Source: Psilocybe azurescens
Taxonomy: Eukaryota; Basidiomycota; Agaricomycetes; Agaricales; Agrocybaceae
Direction: 5' to 3'
DNA: 64,000 nt
Assembly: GCA_023853785.1 (NCBI GenBank)
Contig: JAJIRX010000581.1
Span: 1-64,000, forward strand
In this document: positions 36,369 through 47,094 of the stretch, piece after piece
Numbering within the stretch: position 1 is the first letter of the stretch
How the letters are laid out: every line of letters begins with the position of its first letter
Translations under genes and position numbers: made by a program
Notes under the pieces: generated by a model
Seen by the model: the letters and a program-made list of their open reading frames with translations, nothing else
Told to the model about the DNA's origin: nothing
The model's database searches: none

Positions 36369-37332
36369 TGTATATGGAATTTTCGTAGGATTTTATATTT
36401 GGGTTGGGTCTTTGCAACTCGAGCGAACCTGCGCAAGAGTTGGTATGTTAATTGCCTGTAGAAGCTCTGCTTCTAGTTTTTTGCTGAGATTGGCGCCTGG
36501 CCTAGGGGGTCGAACTGGGGCGGTCAACGCTGGTCAATGTCAAAGTTCGAAGCAAAAATGAGACTGGCAACACAGATATCAGTCAACACCGCCGTCGTCG
36601 GCGTAACGTATTCACACACTTCGGTCTCCGCAAGATGCACTGCCCCAGCCACGCTTAAATCGAAACTGTAATATTTCATTATTTGCACCAATCACCGCAC
36701 AGCATACAGGCGCTCATCGGATGCTGCCATCGAGCTGCAAACAAAGCAGGTTAGAAGCAAGTCATGACTTGGCCGGTTCGCGAAACAAGTCTACAGCTCT
36801 CGGAACGAATTCAGCACGCACTTGAATCCTCTTTCGATGACTTCTAGATGAACATATTACACAGGGACTGAAAACGCGATATATGCGTGCGGTCGCCGGT
36901 CTAACGGCGACTCTGGATGGCCGGCACTGACAACCTCCAAAATGTCACACTTTTGCTTGGTAAAGGTGCAATTGATTTCAAATTTTAGATCCTAAGACGC
37001 TCCAAGACTTGCCCAAGATCCGGCTTTGGCCCCATATAACATGGGGGCATACGGGAGAGATTGAAGGGGACAATAAAGTTATAGAGAGGTACCAGTACAG
37101 ATGTGTACCACCTTGACTCGTGTGAGTATGCTATGTTCTAGTTTTAACATCGCAATTGATGTTTTTATGTTTTTATATGCGATCCAGTTAGGCAGGGGAT
37201 ATTTGTATCCGCGAGTCGGGTAGATTCGGTTTGAAGTTCACGCGGCAGCTTAATGTTATTTATGAACAAGACTTTATCAAACTTTTAATAGCATGTCATA
37301 ACGCCATCATCTCTTTCTTTCAAACCACCACC
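36369..37332. promoter_or_regulatory. Shared divergent promoter region
   Basis: 964 bases between the metalloprotease (-) and the Zn2Cys6 factor (+). A CCAAT box is visible near 36688 (GCACCAATCACC). No gene is seen; the last 100 bases before 37333 are CT/CA-rich (TTTCTTTCAAACCACCACC), a typical leader. Confidence 0.5.
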
Positions 37333-40324
37333 ATGCCTCCAGTGACGACGGCAGATACTCAGGACCAGCAGTCACCAAGCTCTTCGTCGACTTCAATGCT
37401 GAAAGAGCGCCGGTTTAAGCTGAGCAGGTGAATCATTTTGCGCTAGATGTTACAAAACTTGCTCAAATGCATTTGTTTTCAAGAGCGTGTGATCGCTGTC
37501 GGTGAGCCTCCTGTGGCTCCTACTTGTGATCTAAGGATCTGATTATACTCCCAGGAGGAGGAGAATCAAGTGTGATGAAGGGCATCCTTGTCAAGCTTGC
37601 CTGACTGCCAATTCTTCATGCACCTTTGAAGAACCAGGAAAGAGGACCCATCCACACAAATCAAAGTCAGCTTTATCTAGATTGATCTGTCAATGTCTTG
37701 CTAAACCATGGCTCGTAGACGCACTGCTACCCTGGAGGATCGCATGCACCACCTTGAAACTCTGATTCAAGCAATACCACCTGCCGTCTTTGCGGCTAAC
37801 GGGACGCCCTCGATGCCCTCTACCTCAGATGTCGCGTCCAGTCCTGTGGTGCCCTTCATGTACCCCGATGGAATGCCTCCTGGGGTCCCGCCACCTTCGT
37901 TACATGTATTTCCTCTGATGAATCCATCCAATCATTTTACTCGCGAACACAAAGTTGATGAACGGCATCACAGTCCCCACCATTCGTTCAGCTCGTTGCT
38001 CAGTGGAGGAGCGTTCAATCTCCCTCGAGAAGAAGAACCAAGCCGACTATCTTTGACAGCGTCCTATCTCTACTTTGACGATGAAGGTTACACCCGGTGG
38101 CAAGGCGAAACGTCTGGCCTGCCTGTTCTCGACCTTCTCGTTGAAAGACACAGCGCACCAGCCGCTCGAGATATCTCCGGTCAATCTCGTGCTGACTCGA
38201 ACGCCGCAAAAATGGCAAGTGCGAACGCCGAGTGGTTTCCCGACCGCCAACCCCGCCGCACCGATGTAAACCCTCAAATCTTATGGAGACTTATCACTTC
38301 GTACATCGTTCCGGAACTTATGGACAGGCGAGTTTCTTCTTTCTGTAGAAGATTTCATACTGATCGATCTTTAGTCTTGTACAGTGCTATTTGTCAACGT
38401 CGTATTACATCCTTCCTTTCTTGCATGTGCCGACTTTTTTGACCGTAAGTCGTCCTCGTTTATCCACCGACGACTTCCTAACTTCGTTGTTTAGGATTAT
38501 GGCAACCCACAGAAGTGGGGTGAACCAGGTTTTGCTGCATTTATTGTTGCTGTTTGTTGTCTGGCCTCGAGGCATATGGACGACCCCCGAGTGCGTGCAG
38601 ACCCGAATGACGGTATCTCTGCCGGCACACAATGGTTTGAGCTCTTCGGTCGACTTCGCACACTGCCTATTTCGGATCGACCTACTTTGTATAACATTCA
38701 GGCAAACCTTATCGCCGCTGTTTATGCTGTGGGTCTTGGGAAGCTTTCAAAAGCCGCTGCATTACTCGCCGAATCTGTCACCATGTCTATAGACGCAGGA
38801 CTCCATCGCTCGGCCGACAGCTACGATCTTTTCGACGCGATCGAGGACGAGGTACGGAAACGAACGTTTTGGTGTGTCTACATTTGGGACAAGCAGCTTG
38901 GCGCCCATTTTGGACGGCCATCCATGTTGAGGCTGAGAGATTGTGACGTCTCGGAACCCTCGCCAGTCGATGACGAATTCATCACCAGAGACTCTGTCAA
39001 CACACCGCCGCCGGGCATTGAATCTCGTATGTGTGCTTTCATCGTATCTTTGCGGATCATGGTCGTTCTTGAAGCTGTCCTCGACGTTCCGCCGGCCCGC
39101 CAATCCGAGGATCCGACCAATTTTCTGCTTCACGCTACCAACGTCCTATCAGGAACGAAAAGATTCAAGGAGATGCGGGAGGAGGAAGCCCTACTGGACG
39201 ACATTCATCGGAAGATTCCCGCATATTGGTCGCATTCCCCTGAAACACTTAATAGCGAGGACACTATTCGTCTGACGCAAGCCGAGAGATTGCACTGTGC
39301 TGAGCAATTCGTTCGTCTTCTGATCTATCGCCACCGGTTCTCAGAGCTAGTGGCTGAAAGAACGAGCGGCCCTATCGCAGAAGAACAATCCGAAGCAGAA
39401 CAAGGGGCTTTAATGGCTGCGCACAACTCGGCTCTGCAGATTGTCTCCGCTCATGTTCACATAGCAAAGAAGGGATTGATGACATATTGTGGGGCATTAT
39501 TCTTAGACTCTTATTTTGTCTTTCTTGCGGAGCTCATTAGACCTTTGATAATTTTTAGACGGTGTCCACGTGATTCACCAACTGACCCAGGCCGGGAGAA
39601 CTTTGGTCGCCATCCTCCTCTGTTGCAAGACGGACGCGCTTCAGCACCTGATACCGTCTGGTTTGGACGCTCTTCGGTCCTGTATAGGCCTTCTCCGACG
39701 GTTCAGCGGTCGCTATGTCTGTGGTCTCCGGTCAGGAGACCTGATGGAAGAATTCTGTCGTCGTGAGTCTTTTAATTTGAAATTTAATTGATGTAGAAGC
39801 TCCCTGTAGATCAGGGAAATCGACTCATGCTTGTTGTAGTTACCAACATCCCTCTGGAAACAGCCCGCCAGGATGGACCCGCGAGCGCTACGCGACCGCC
39901 ATGGATACGCCCCGTGCGCAAGAAAGCGCCCTCCATCGCGCGGTCCAACCAAAGCGGAGATTCGCCCTCTCACCATAGTAGCCCTGAAGCGTTCTCACCC
40001 TCAGATTTCTTCGCAGAGCCTGTCAAGTCTGCTGCTACATTTGTGTCAGGGCCTCCGGCTGCGTCGGCTGCCGCAGCGTCAAATTCAGTGGCGTCTCCAC
40101 CCCAGTACACTGCCCAGCCGGTCCAGGCTAACAACTCGTCGTTCATGGATACGTCCGGCGGAGGGCTAGGGATGGACATGATGAGAGACGACTCGCACAT
40201 GTATATGTCCCAGGAGATGATGGCGCTGTTTAACGATGGAGGTGTGGACGTGCAGCATCTTTTCTCGTCGGAGTTCATGCAGCCGCTCTCACCCCAGCAA
40301 GCTCAACAACAGCAGCAGCAACAG

Positions 40325-40359
<35 letters not shown>

Positions 40360-40456
40360 GCAGCATCCGGGAAACACGAACGATAGTAGTACACCTGGAG
40401 CGGGCTTTGCTGGCGCCAACTTTCTGAAGATGAGCGGGCTTGCTACCTCTCCATAG
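37333..40456 (+). CDS. Zn(II)2Cys6 fungal-specific transcription factor
   Basis: Role (family): nuclear transcription regulator binding CGG-type DNA sites as a dimer. Seen: the cluster [20 protein letters not shown] then CTFEEPGKR (spacing CX2CX6CX5CX2CX6C), assembled from three exons, followed by a linker [19 protein letters not shown] (leucine heptad). The middle domain runs from [19 protein letters not shown] to [26 protein letters not shown]-like [15 protein letters not shown] and [18 protein letters not shown]: the Fungal_trans domain. The tail holds an uninterrupted 20-glutamine run (40312-40371) followed by HPGN, and ends ATSP. No frame errors in a 3.1-kb gene. Odd: one intron begins with GC (after GAC AG at about 38330) and ends in AG. 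Target genes unknown; the middle domain resembles regulators of plant-polymer degradation, but this is weak. Confidence 0.9.
38328..38369 (+). other. Non-canonical GC-AG intron
   Basis: Between ELMD and [12 protein letters not shown] the only junction preserving the frame uses the donor AG|GCGAGT and the acceptor TCTTTAG. GT donors nearby give a frameshift. It is part of the Zn2Cys6 gene. Confidence 0.6.
40312..40371 (+). repeat. CAG/CAA trinucleotide tract encoding 20 glutamines
   Basis: Twenty consecutive Gln codons, fifteen CAG and five CAA, eight of them uninterrupted CAG at the 3' end. It lies in the activation-region tail of the transcription factor and is likely length-variable. Confidence 0.85.
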
Positions 40457-42526
40457 CAACTGCCCATCTCCAAAATACCCGTCGCGCTTATATCGGACAG
40501 TAGGCTGTAAGCCTGTTTTTATTATTTCCCTGCTTCATGTGCTACGTTTTCTATCTAGTTGCTGTTTCTGTCATGATATTACGTCGATGCTTTCTCTGTA
40601 AGTAAATACCTAAGTACCATCAAATTCGATAAAACTGTAATTATATTATTGTAAGTGTATGACTTATCTAGCTGTCATCTCAAAATTACTGTTGGAAAAC
40701 GCATTCACTTGACGATTGAAAGGTCACTGAAATACCGAGTTATTTGCCTCAGTTTTGTGCAAGCTTAGGAGCCCTGGTTTTGGTGAAATAGACGCTATGT
40801 GTACGAGTCAAAAGTCTGAGGTCCATTTATCTGTGGGTGGGCCTTAGAGCTCATTAGTTTTAACTCAGAGTTAACGTTCCAATTCATTTTACTAGAAGTA
40901 TATCATGATCTAAGGAAGACAGGACTCAGAGGACTGCAACTCTCGGAGTACAAGATTTTTATTTCAACACGTGACCATGTAGACGCGTCGTGCCATAATG
41001 CGCGACGCGTCGAGTCTGGAAGAGAAATTTTAATGCAGCTCACTGAGTTCAATCACCCTCGAAAGAGGTTAAATTACATACTATGCAAATGAGGATATGT
41101 TGCTCTACGGGCATTCCAATATGTCATTTTTAACTCCACTGTATCAGAATTAATTTGACCTTTGGTAATTCGTTGCTTCTCTTCGAACGTTATATAGAAC
41201 TTCATTTAAGCATTATAGACTATAAGTCATTAGATACCTGGCTGAAATTTTTGAAGTGAGGTACTGGAAGAAAAATATTTGTCTGATTGAGCTAGAGCTG
41301 TTTTGGAGGGTAATACAACATCCTAGGTCGTACAGAAAAGTGTGCGTAAAGGAGACTTCTTTAATGAAACTGGAGTATTAAAACTCCAAATATCTAAATT
41401 TTTGCTCTGCCAATAGCCGGCATTAGCTGGCTAAATGAAATCTACCGTCGAATCGAAGGCAGTAGACCACGGAAAAACGTTAATCAACAAAAGAACAGTG
41501 AATAAAATGATCTGTACGTGAAAATGTTTAACCCATCACTGTTAGTATAAAATGTCTACGCAAGAGGAACAGCCGTAATTAAATTTGCAAGTGGCATTTA
41601 CAACAAACATATATCAGTGCTCATATGTCGGCAAAGTAGTACAAACCTGCTAATTATGGTGGTCCTATCTAGAATCGTAATTATCTATCATCGACGGGGT
41701 TATATTTGTCCCTACTATAATCGTTATTCATAGCTGCCACTATGATTCGACGTGAGATATGTTTATACGCTGGTCTCTCCTATTGTGAATACCCTTACAG
41801 AGCCCTACAGGAATCCCGTGCCATTCCACGACCAGTGGGAAGGAGAAACATCGGTGCCTCGTTAAGGTATTGTGAAGCTGGGCAGCCCGGTGAACAACCA
41901 CCTTGGATATTGTCTTCGCTACCATAACGTTGTGCTCAGAGTCGAGTCAGTATCCAAAAGCCATTCTTTCAGTGTCCAACGACACCACGACCCTGGGAAA
42001 TTGTTGTCCTGGCGTTGATCTTCTGGACTCGTGAGAATTGATGAGATCACTCACATCCAAATTGGGCGCCTCCTTTGTTGTAACGATGGAACTGGACGTT
42101 CATTTGAAATAGCATTGACCATATCGTGACGAAATCGGTTGAACTGGGTTGCCTTTGGACGCCTTTCTCAATGGAATAGGCCTAACAGACCACGCACTGG
42201 TGATCTTAAGCCCCGCTTTGCGTCCGCGGTTCTTTTTCATTTTTGTAATCCGAAGGGAAAGGCGATTAAGTCTGTTTATTGTTATCTTAGCGTTTGACAT
42301 CAGGTGCGTGTGTATTCACTTGCCATCTAGTCCCGTTGAACAATAAGAAATCTGTAGGCAGCGACATCTCCCGATAGATCTACCGAATTAAGAGTTCGTC
42401 ACCAATATACTGATTTCTTTTGTTCCAAGAGACAAAGAGGATATGCACTACATAATGCATGCGACCCGCATTGATAGTGCATTTACACGTCCTCTTTGAT
42501 ATCACATCTATCAGCATACCGACAAT
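40457..42526. other. Long AT-rich intergenic region
   Basis: 2 kb without a credible gene. A perfect 9-bp hairpin stem, GACGCGTCG / CGACGCGTC, lies at 40982-41011 with two ACGCGT cores 12 bp apart. Several stretches of low complexity. A short frame at 41742-41927 is not convincing. The promoter of the next F-box gene is expected after about 42380. Confidence 0.45.
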
Positions 42527-44414
42527 ATGTATGCCTCTCATTTCAATCGTGATTCCACTACATCACCTATCAGCAAGCTGCCTGTTGAGCTCTTGTCTGA
42601 GATATTCACTCTGTGTGCTCTCCTGCAGGCCAACCAAGCTCAACTGTGGAGGATGAGGAGTGTTATTTGCCTGTTATCAACTCCGAGACGGTCCGGGCAC
42701 CGTTCATACTATCGAGAGTAAATCGTCGCTGGAGGGACATCGTGCTCAGTCAATCTAGCCTATGGGCTAGCTTATGCATTACTGCCGAGTTGATTCAGGA
42801 TTCCGACTGCACCTTTACGGGCGCCTCTCAGAAACTCTCCAACTTAAACACCAGCCACATTACATCATGCCTTCAACGATCTCGGAGGGCTCCCTCAACA
42901 TTCTCATTGACGTGAGAGATCCGGAGTGGAATTTTTCCGAGACTGGGTGCGTCGTATAGTCTTTGATTACAGTCTCTTTGACTAACATTTGCTATAGCGT
43001 TGGTCTTGATGATGCGGATAGCCCTCCTATTCCAACCTTATTTTCCTCCGACAACATGGCTATCGTCATGTCGCTCCTTGTCCCCACCTTTCTCGATGGC
43101 GGCATCTGACAATCCTCACCGACACCTGGGTGTCCATGCACACAGCTCTCTCCGCGATCAACCCCGCCATAACTTCGTTAGGGGCTCCCTGTCTTGGAGT
43201 CACTCACCCTGATGCGATGTAACGATTTTGTCAGCTTTTCCCCACAGTTCCAACCACAGGATCTGAAGGGTCCCACATTCATGTCGCGCTTCGGTCCTGA
43301 AGCATCGTCCCAGGACTTTGGTATCTTGCCTAAACTCAAGCAACTCTCTCTCCGAGGCGTACATGTCGATTGGGACTCTCTCGCAGCGGCGATGAGAGCC
43401 TCAACAGTTGGCCTGACATCGCTAGAACTGGCATCACACTGTTCAGACGTCAGACCTTCGAATGATCAATTTCATGCAATCCTTCAATCCGTTCCCACAC
43501 TCCGAAGACTTGTCATTACTGGATCTGGGCCAGAAAGCCCAGACGATTTGGAGGACGCCCCTCTCGATCATGATCCTGTCCCACTACATCATCTACAAAA
43601 TGTTACCATCGGCTATCGCACCGCTTTGGAAGGCCGAACTGTCCTTCAATTGCTCGACGCTCCAAACGTGAAGTCTCTGACTCTTGAGGATGCAACATAT
43701 CCTGGAGATCCCGAAGAAATAAACGGAGGAAGCCTGCTCGCTTACGTAGGATGCCGAAAATTCAAGGGCAACGACTCCGATTTCCGAGTCGAATATCCAC
43801 CTCCTTTGGTCGCCGTCGACACTGGAAGCAAACAAAACTCGTGCATCCACCGCAGAAAATCCTCAACAGTTCCGTCGTGCGAGGAATCCAACGCAGCCTT
43901 CCCACTACTCGAGAACGTCACCCTAAAATGCGTCAAATCATCGCCTTGGCCACTTCGCACATTCTTCAACGCCCTTCCCAGGCTCCAGCATCTCGAATTG
44001 ATCGGGATGTCGATGCAAGCCGTGCAGGCGCTTGTGCCCTTGCACCAGGCTCTCTGCCAACGTGCCCCTGTCCACAGCTCCGCTCGCTGTGCATTAGGAA
44101 CTCTGAGCAACTGCAGGTCCGCGATCTGGACTTCATCATTGGGAACCTCGGCGCCGAGCGTCAGAGCAAAGGAGCCTGCGGGCTTCGCGAGGTCGACATC
44201 CATGTCGATGCCGCGCGTGGCGTGCGTCGCCGCGTCTCCTGGCTCACCTGGAACACGGGTGAATATCTATAGCGATGATGAAGATGATAGCGACGACGAT
44301 GAGGATTATATGAGCGAAGAAGATGCCATGGATATCGATCCTTTCGGCCCTGGAGGGGCCTTCAATGACCCTATCTTCGATCAATACTACTCAACCCAGG
44401 CCATCTCGCATTAG
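42527..44414 (+). CDS. F-box/leucine-rich protein with acidic tail, frame broken
   Basis: Role (family): Skp1-binding adaptor of an SCF ubiquitin ligase. Seen: the N-terminus carries SKLPVELLSEIFTLCALLQA (F-box), then FILSRVNRRWRDIVLSQSSL and ILIDVRDPEWNF, the standard layout of Agaricomycete F-box proteins. LRR-like text follows: LLESLTLMRCNDF-type start, PKLKQLSLRGVHVDWDS and LRRLVITGSGPESPDD. The tail is very acidic (SDDEDDSDDDEDYMSEEDAM). An intron lies at about 42948-42998. Odd: several frame changes are needed, at AA 42642-42643, CCC 42892-42894 and CCCC 43082-43085 (one base missing each), GG 43196-43197 (one extra), then again near 44030 and 44258. The first four fit homopolymer errors; the last two are unclear. 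Confidence 0.65.
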
Positions 44415-45216
44415 ATAATTTGCTTCTTTCTCTTTTCTCTTTTCTTCGTTCATATGTTGTATTATGTAGAGCTTGGAGGGACTATGTAGATATTATGACT
44501 ATTGTATATTTGTTGTATAGTACTAGGAATGAGGAGATGCAAGTGAAATACTGCCGCCTTTACCAAGCTTTTAACTTTTACGCACCGTCAAGACTTACGT
44601 GCTACCTGCGGCAAACCTTCAGCGACAATGAATGTTTTGTCGGCGTGTCCAGCCAGTCTAAAAATAGATCACTTGAACGATCTGCAGAGGGCAATTAAAA
44701 ATCAATGCCTACGACAGGGATGATCCGACCGTGTTTTGAGCGTGTCCGTACTCGGTTTTAAACCAGCTGTCGGCGCCAAGTTGGCAGTGACAATTTTGAT
44801 TCATTTCATTGGCTCTCCCAACTCCAAGACCGTTAGTGTTAATCAATAATATCAGTGGTCTAATAGTCAAGAAGGTATCGGAGCATGTTTTAGTCCCTTT
44901 AAAAATTTCATTCATTTAATCATTAGGATCCAAACATTTCTGTGGTTGTGTCAGAACACAGTCGGGAGTGACGTCATTTGCAGAACTGCAATACACTTCG
45001 TCCCGTAGAAAATACTTAAAGCAGACGCACGCCGCTATACAATGAATATATAAATCTCAAGCTGCTATATGAACTACCAAGACTTACCGTATAGATACGT
45101 CCCACGCACACTGGAATCTTTCGTCGGACTAGCTCGACCATTTCACATTTTGCTCACTGGAGCCTCAGGCCATACAGAGATACCCTTTCCAGCCTTTGCG
45201 CATTCAAGCAGCACTC
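44415..45216. other. Intergenic
   Basis: 802 bases; terminator of the F-box gene and upstream DNA of the hemerythrin relic. Nothing else seen. Confidence 0.4.
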
Positions 45217-45456
45217 ATGTCTAACCTTCCAAACCCCCACCCGTCTGTGACAGTCATTGACACCATTGCGACAGATCACAGAGAAGTAGACCTTTTCCAC
45301 ATTCGTTGTCTTCTACCTTTTAAAAACCCACAGGTATTCACGTACTACCACGAGTACGTCAAGAGCGCTGGCCATGCAAATGCTCAGAAACCTTGGGCTC
45401 GTCAGATCGTGGGGAAGTTGCGCGCCATTGTAAGAATTCTAGAACACGAAAGCTAG
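45217..45456 (+). pseudogene. Hemerythrin-like gene fragment, N-terminal half
   Basis: Seen: MSNLPNPHPSVTVIDTIATD then HRE, an intron (GTAGAC..CCCACAG), and VFTYYHEYVKSAGHANAQK, followed by WARQI. This is the first helix pair of an HHE domain, related to but distinct from the intact gene at 22148-23064. The reading then falls out of frame (expected TWEVARHA; the DNA reads ATCGTGGGGAAGTTGCGCGC, with the right letters in the wrong frame) and stops at 45456. The C-terminal half is absent downstream; a matching half lies inverted at 45960-46190. Confidence 0.7.
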
Positions 45457-45510
45457 GTAGTAATTTAGTATAATGAATGAAACATACTAAGTAATAAAGA
45501 ATAGTACTCA

Positions 45511-45541
45511 CCTCAGTTGTTTGCGAGGCAAACGACTGAGG
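45511..45541. repeat. Long hairpin (14-bp arms, 3-nt loop)
   Basis: CCTCAGTTGTTTGC and GCAAACGACTGAGG are reverse complements except for one G-T pair, separated by GAG. It lies between the two opposed hemerythrin halves and could be a breakpoint hairpin. Confidence 0.7.
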
Positions 45542-45959
45542 AGAGCTCGTATCGAAGTATCGTATATAAAGTATTTCGTATCTACAAAGTGAATAGAAAC
45601 CGATAAAGGTGTATTGCGTGCCGCAATGAAAGATAACAAACTGAATATAATGTATATATTACAGAAAGAGGAATAGTGCAATAATGCACCGTTAATGAAC
45701 TAATATGTAAGAATGAATATGCGTACAAATGTTTAAAGAAACCGGCAGTCGCATAGCCAAACGGCTGCGAGGCGTTATCGCGTTTGCTTACTATATTCCA
45801 ACAGCCATTCCATCAGCGAGGAACTTGTTGTCTGTCCTCTGTTCGAGAAGTATATAAAGGTATTGTAAAACCTCTGACAGTCTGACAGAAAATGAAAGGG
45901 CTTCTGTACAAACTGGAATACCTCAACGCCAGGACGGAGGGGCATGCCACTCTACTCAA

Positions 45960-46190
45960 AAATGTCGTCTCAAAGGCGGCCTATTCGGTGCATTAGGGTG
46001 GGATCGATCGAATATTTTTGTTCGTTGGAAACTCGCTTCTGCTTTCGCAGATGCATCCTCTCCTAAGGCGTTTTGCAAAAGCGGCAAGTCGTGTTCTCTT
46101 TGCTCTCGATGTGCGCCTTCAAGGTGTCAATGCTGGCTGGTTCGACGTCTTTTCCTATTGATTAACTAAGTTCCCAAGCAGCGAGCAGAA
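45960..46190 (-). pseudogene. Hemerythrin-like gene fragment, C-terminal half, inverted
   Basis: On the minus strand: VEPASIDTLKAHIESKE, then HDLPLLQNALGEDASAKAE and SFQRTKIFDRSHPNAPNRPP, the last helix and the conserved tail of an HHE protein (compare KKFAPTRSHPSAPNQPP in the intact gene). Frame changes occur at HIESKE/HDLP and in a T3 run near 45972. No start and no upstream helices are present on this strand. Confidence 0.65.
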
Positions 46191-46604
46191 GCAGTCCGTA
46201 AATTAGTAACTGTGTCCATTTGTAATAATTCAAATCGTAGCAAGGGACGATTATTCTCCTTATCATATCTTTGCATACATATCTTGGTAGCTCCAGAAAT
46301 TTCACTGTAGGCTGTTTATAACAAACCGACAAACTGTTACTCTTTGAGAGAAGTCAGGGGACCATCATGAAATCAATTTTTTGTGCCCCAACGCTGGACG
46401 TCTGTGTGCTGAGCAATTACTAGACAATTAGCGCCCATGACAAGCGGCTGATGTCCATAGTCATTGTCGAAAATTTTGACCAATACCAGGCACTATCTCC
46501 TGAATTCCAATTGGTGTTGAGTGAATTAGACCTTCAAAATTAAGCATTTTGACTAATAATTTGGTGTAGCGCGTTAACAATAGTAAGCAAACTCCATGTC
46601 ACAT
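46191..46604. other. Intergenic
   Basis: AT-rich spacer between the inverted hemerythrin half and tRNA-Arg. Nothing recognisable. Confidence 0.4.
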
Positions 46605-46709
46605 GGCCGTGTGGCGAAATGGCATCGCGTCTGACTACGATCAGCGTGTTCACTTCCGATTACGAGATCTGCCATCAGGAGATTGTAGGTTCGAGACCTA
46701 CCTCGGTCA
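46605..46709 (+). tRNA. tRNA-Arg (anticodon ACG) with 33-nt intron
   Basis: Cloverleaf seen by hand: acceptor GGCCGTG / CTCGGTC with one U-U mismatch and one G-U pair, D stem GCGA/TCGC, anticodon stem TCTGA/TCAGG with loop CT-ACG-AA, variable AGATT, T stem GTAGG/CCTAC with loop TTCGAGA, discriminator A at 46709. The anticodon ACG is at 46637-46639; the intron 46641-46673 follows position 37, as in all eukaryotic nuclear tRNA introns. The B box GGTTCGAGACC is perfect, and a T5 Pol III terminator starts at 46712. After A-to-I editing it reads CGU, CGC and CGA. Confidence 0.9.
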
Positions 46710-47094
46710 TCTTTTTGACTTTCTTCGACTAGAATATCTGCAGCCATGTTCGTTTACTTAGAACTTTGATTCATATGTTTTAACTTTGGAAACAATAGAA
46801 AATGAAAGGTGTCTTTTTAATCACTCTTCTAGGTTACTTGTACTATTTACATAGGCATAGAGAATCTAATATTACGCTCGGTCTAATCCTCTAAATCCTT
46901 AGTGCCGCGTCGCTGTCAATGTCATTGCTTTTTGCTAGATTTTTGTGTGTAAGCTGATGAGGACATAACGGGCCAACTATTTGTTTGTATGCTCCGACGC
47001 GACTCGGGGTCCGGATCTGATATCTATCATTTATATTTCAATGCATTGATTGTGCGTGGCACAAAACCTAAACCATCCTTTCACAGATACCACC
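46710..47094. other. Intergenic, promoter of the hydrolase gene
   Basis: Pol III terminator (TTTTT) at its start; the rest is AT-rich with no gene. The ATG at 47095 sits in a good context (CACCATGACT). Confidence 0.5.
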
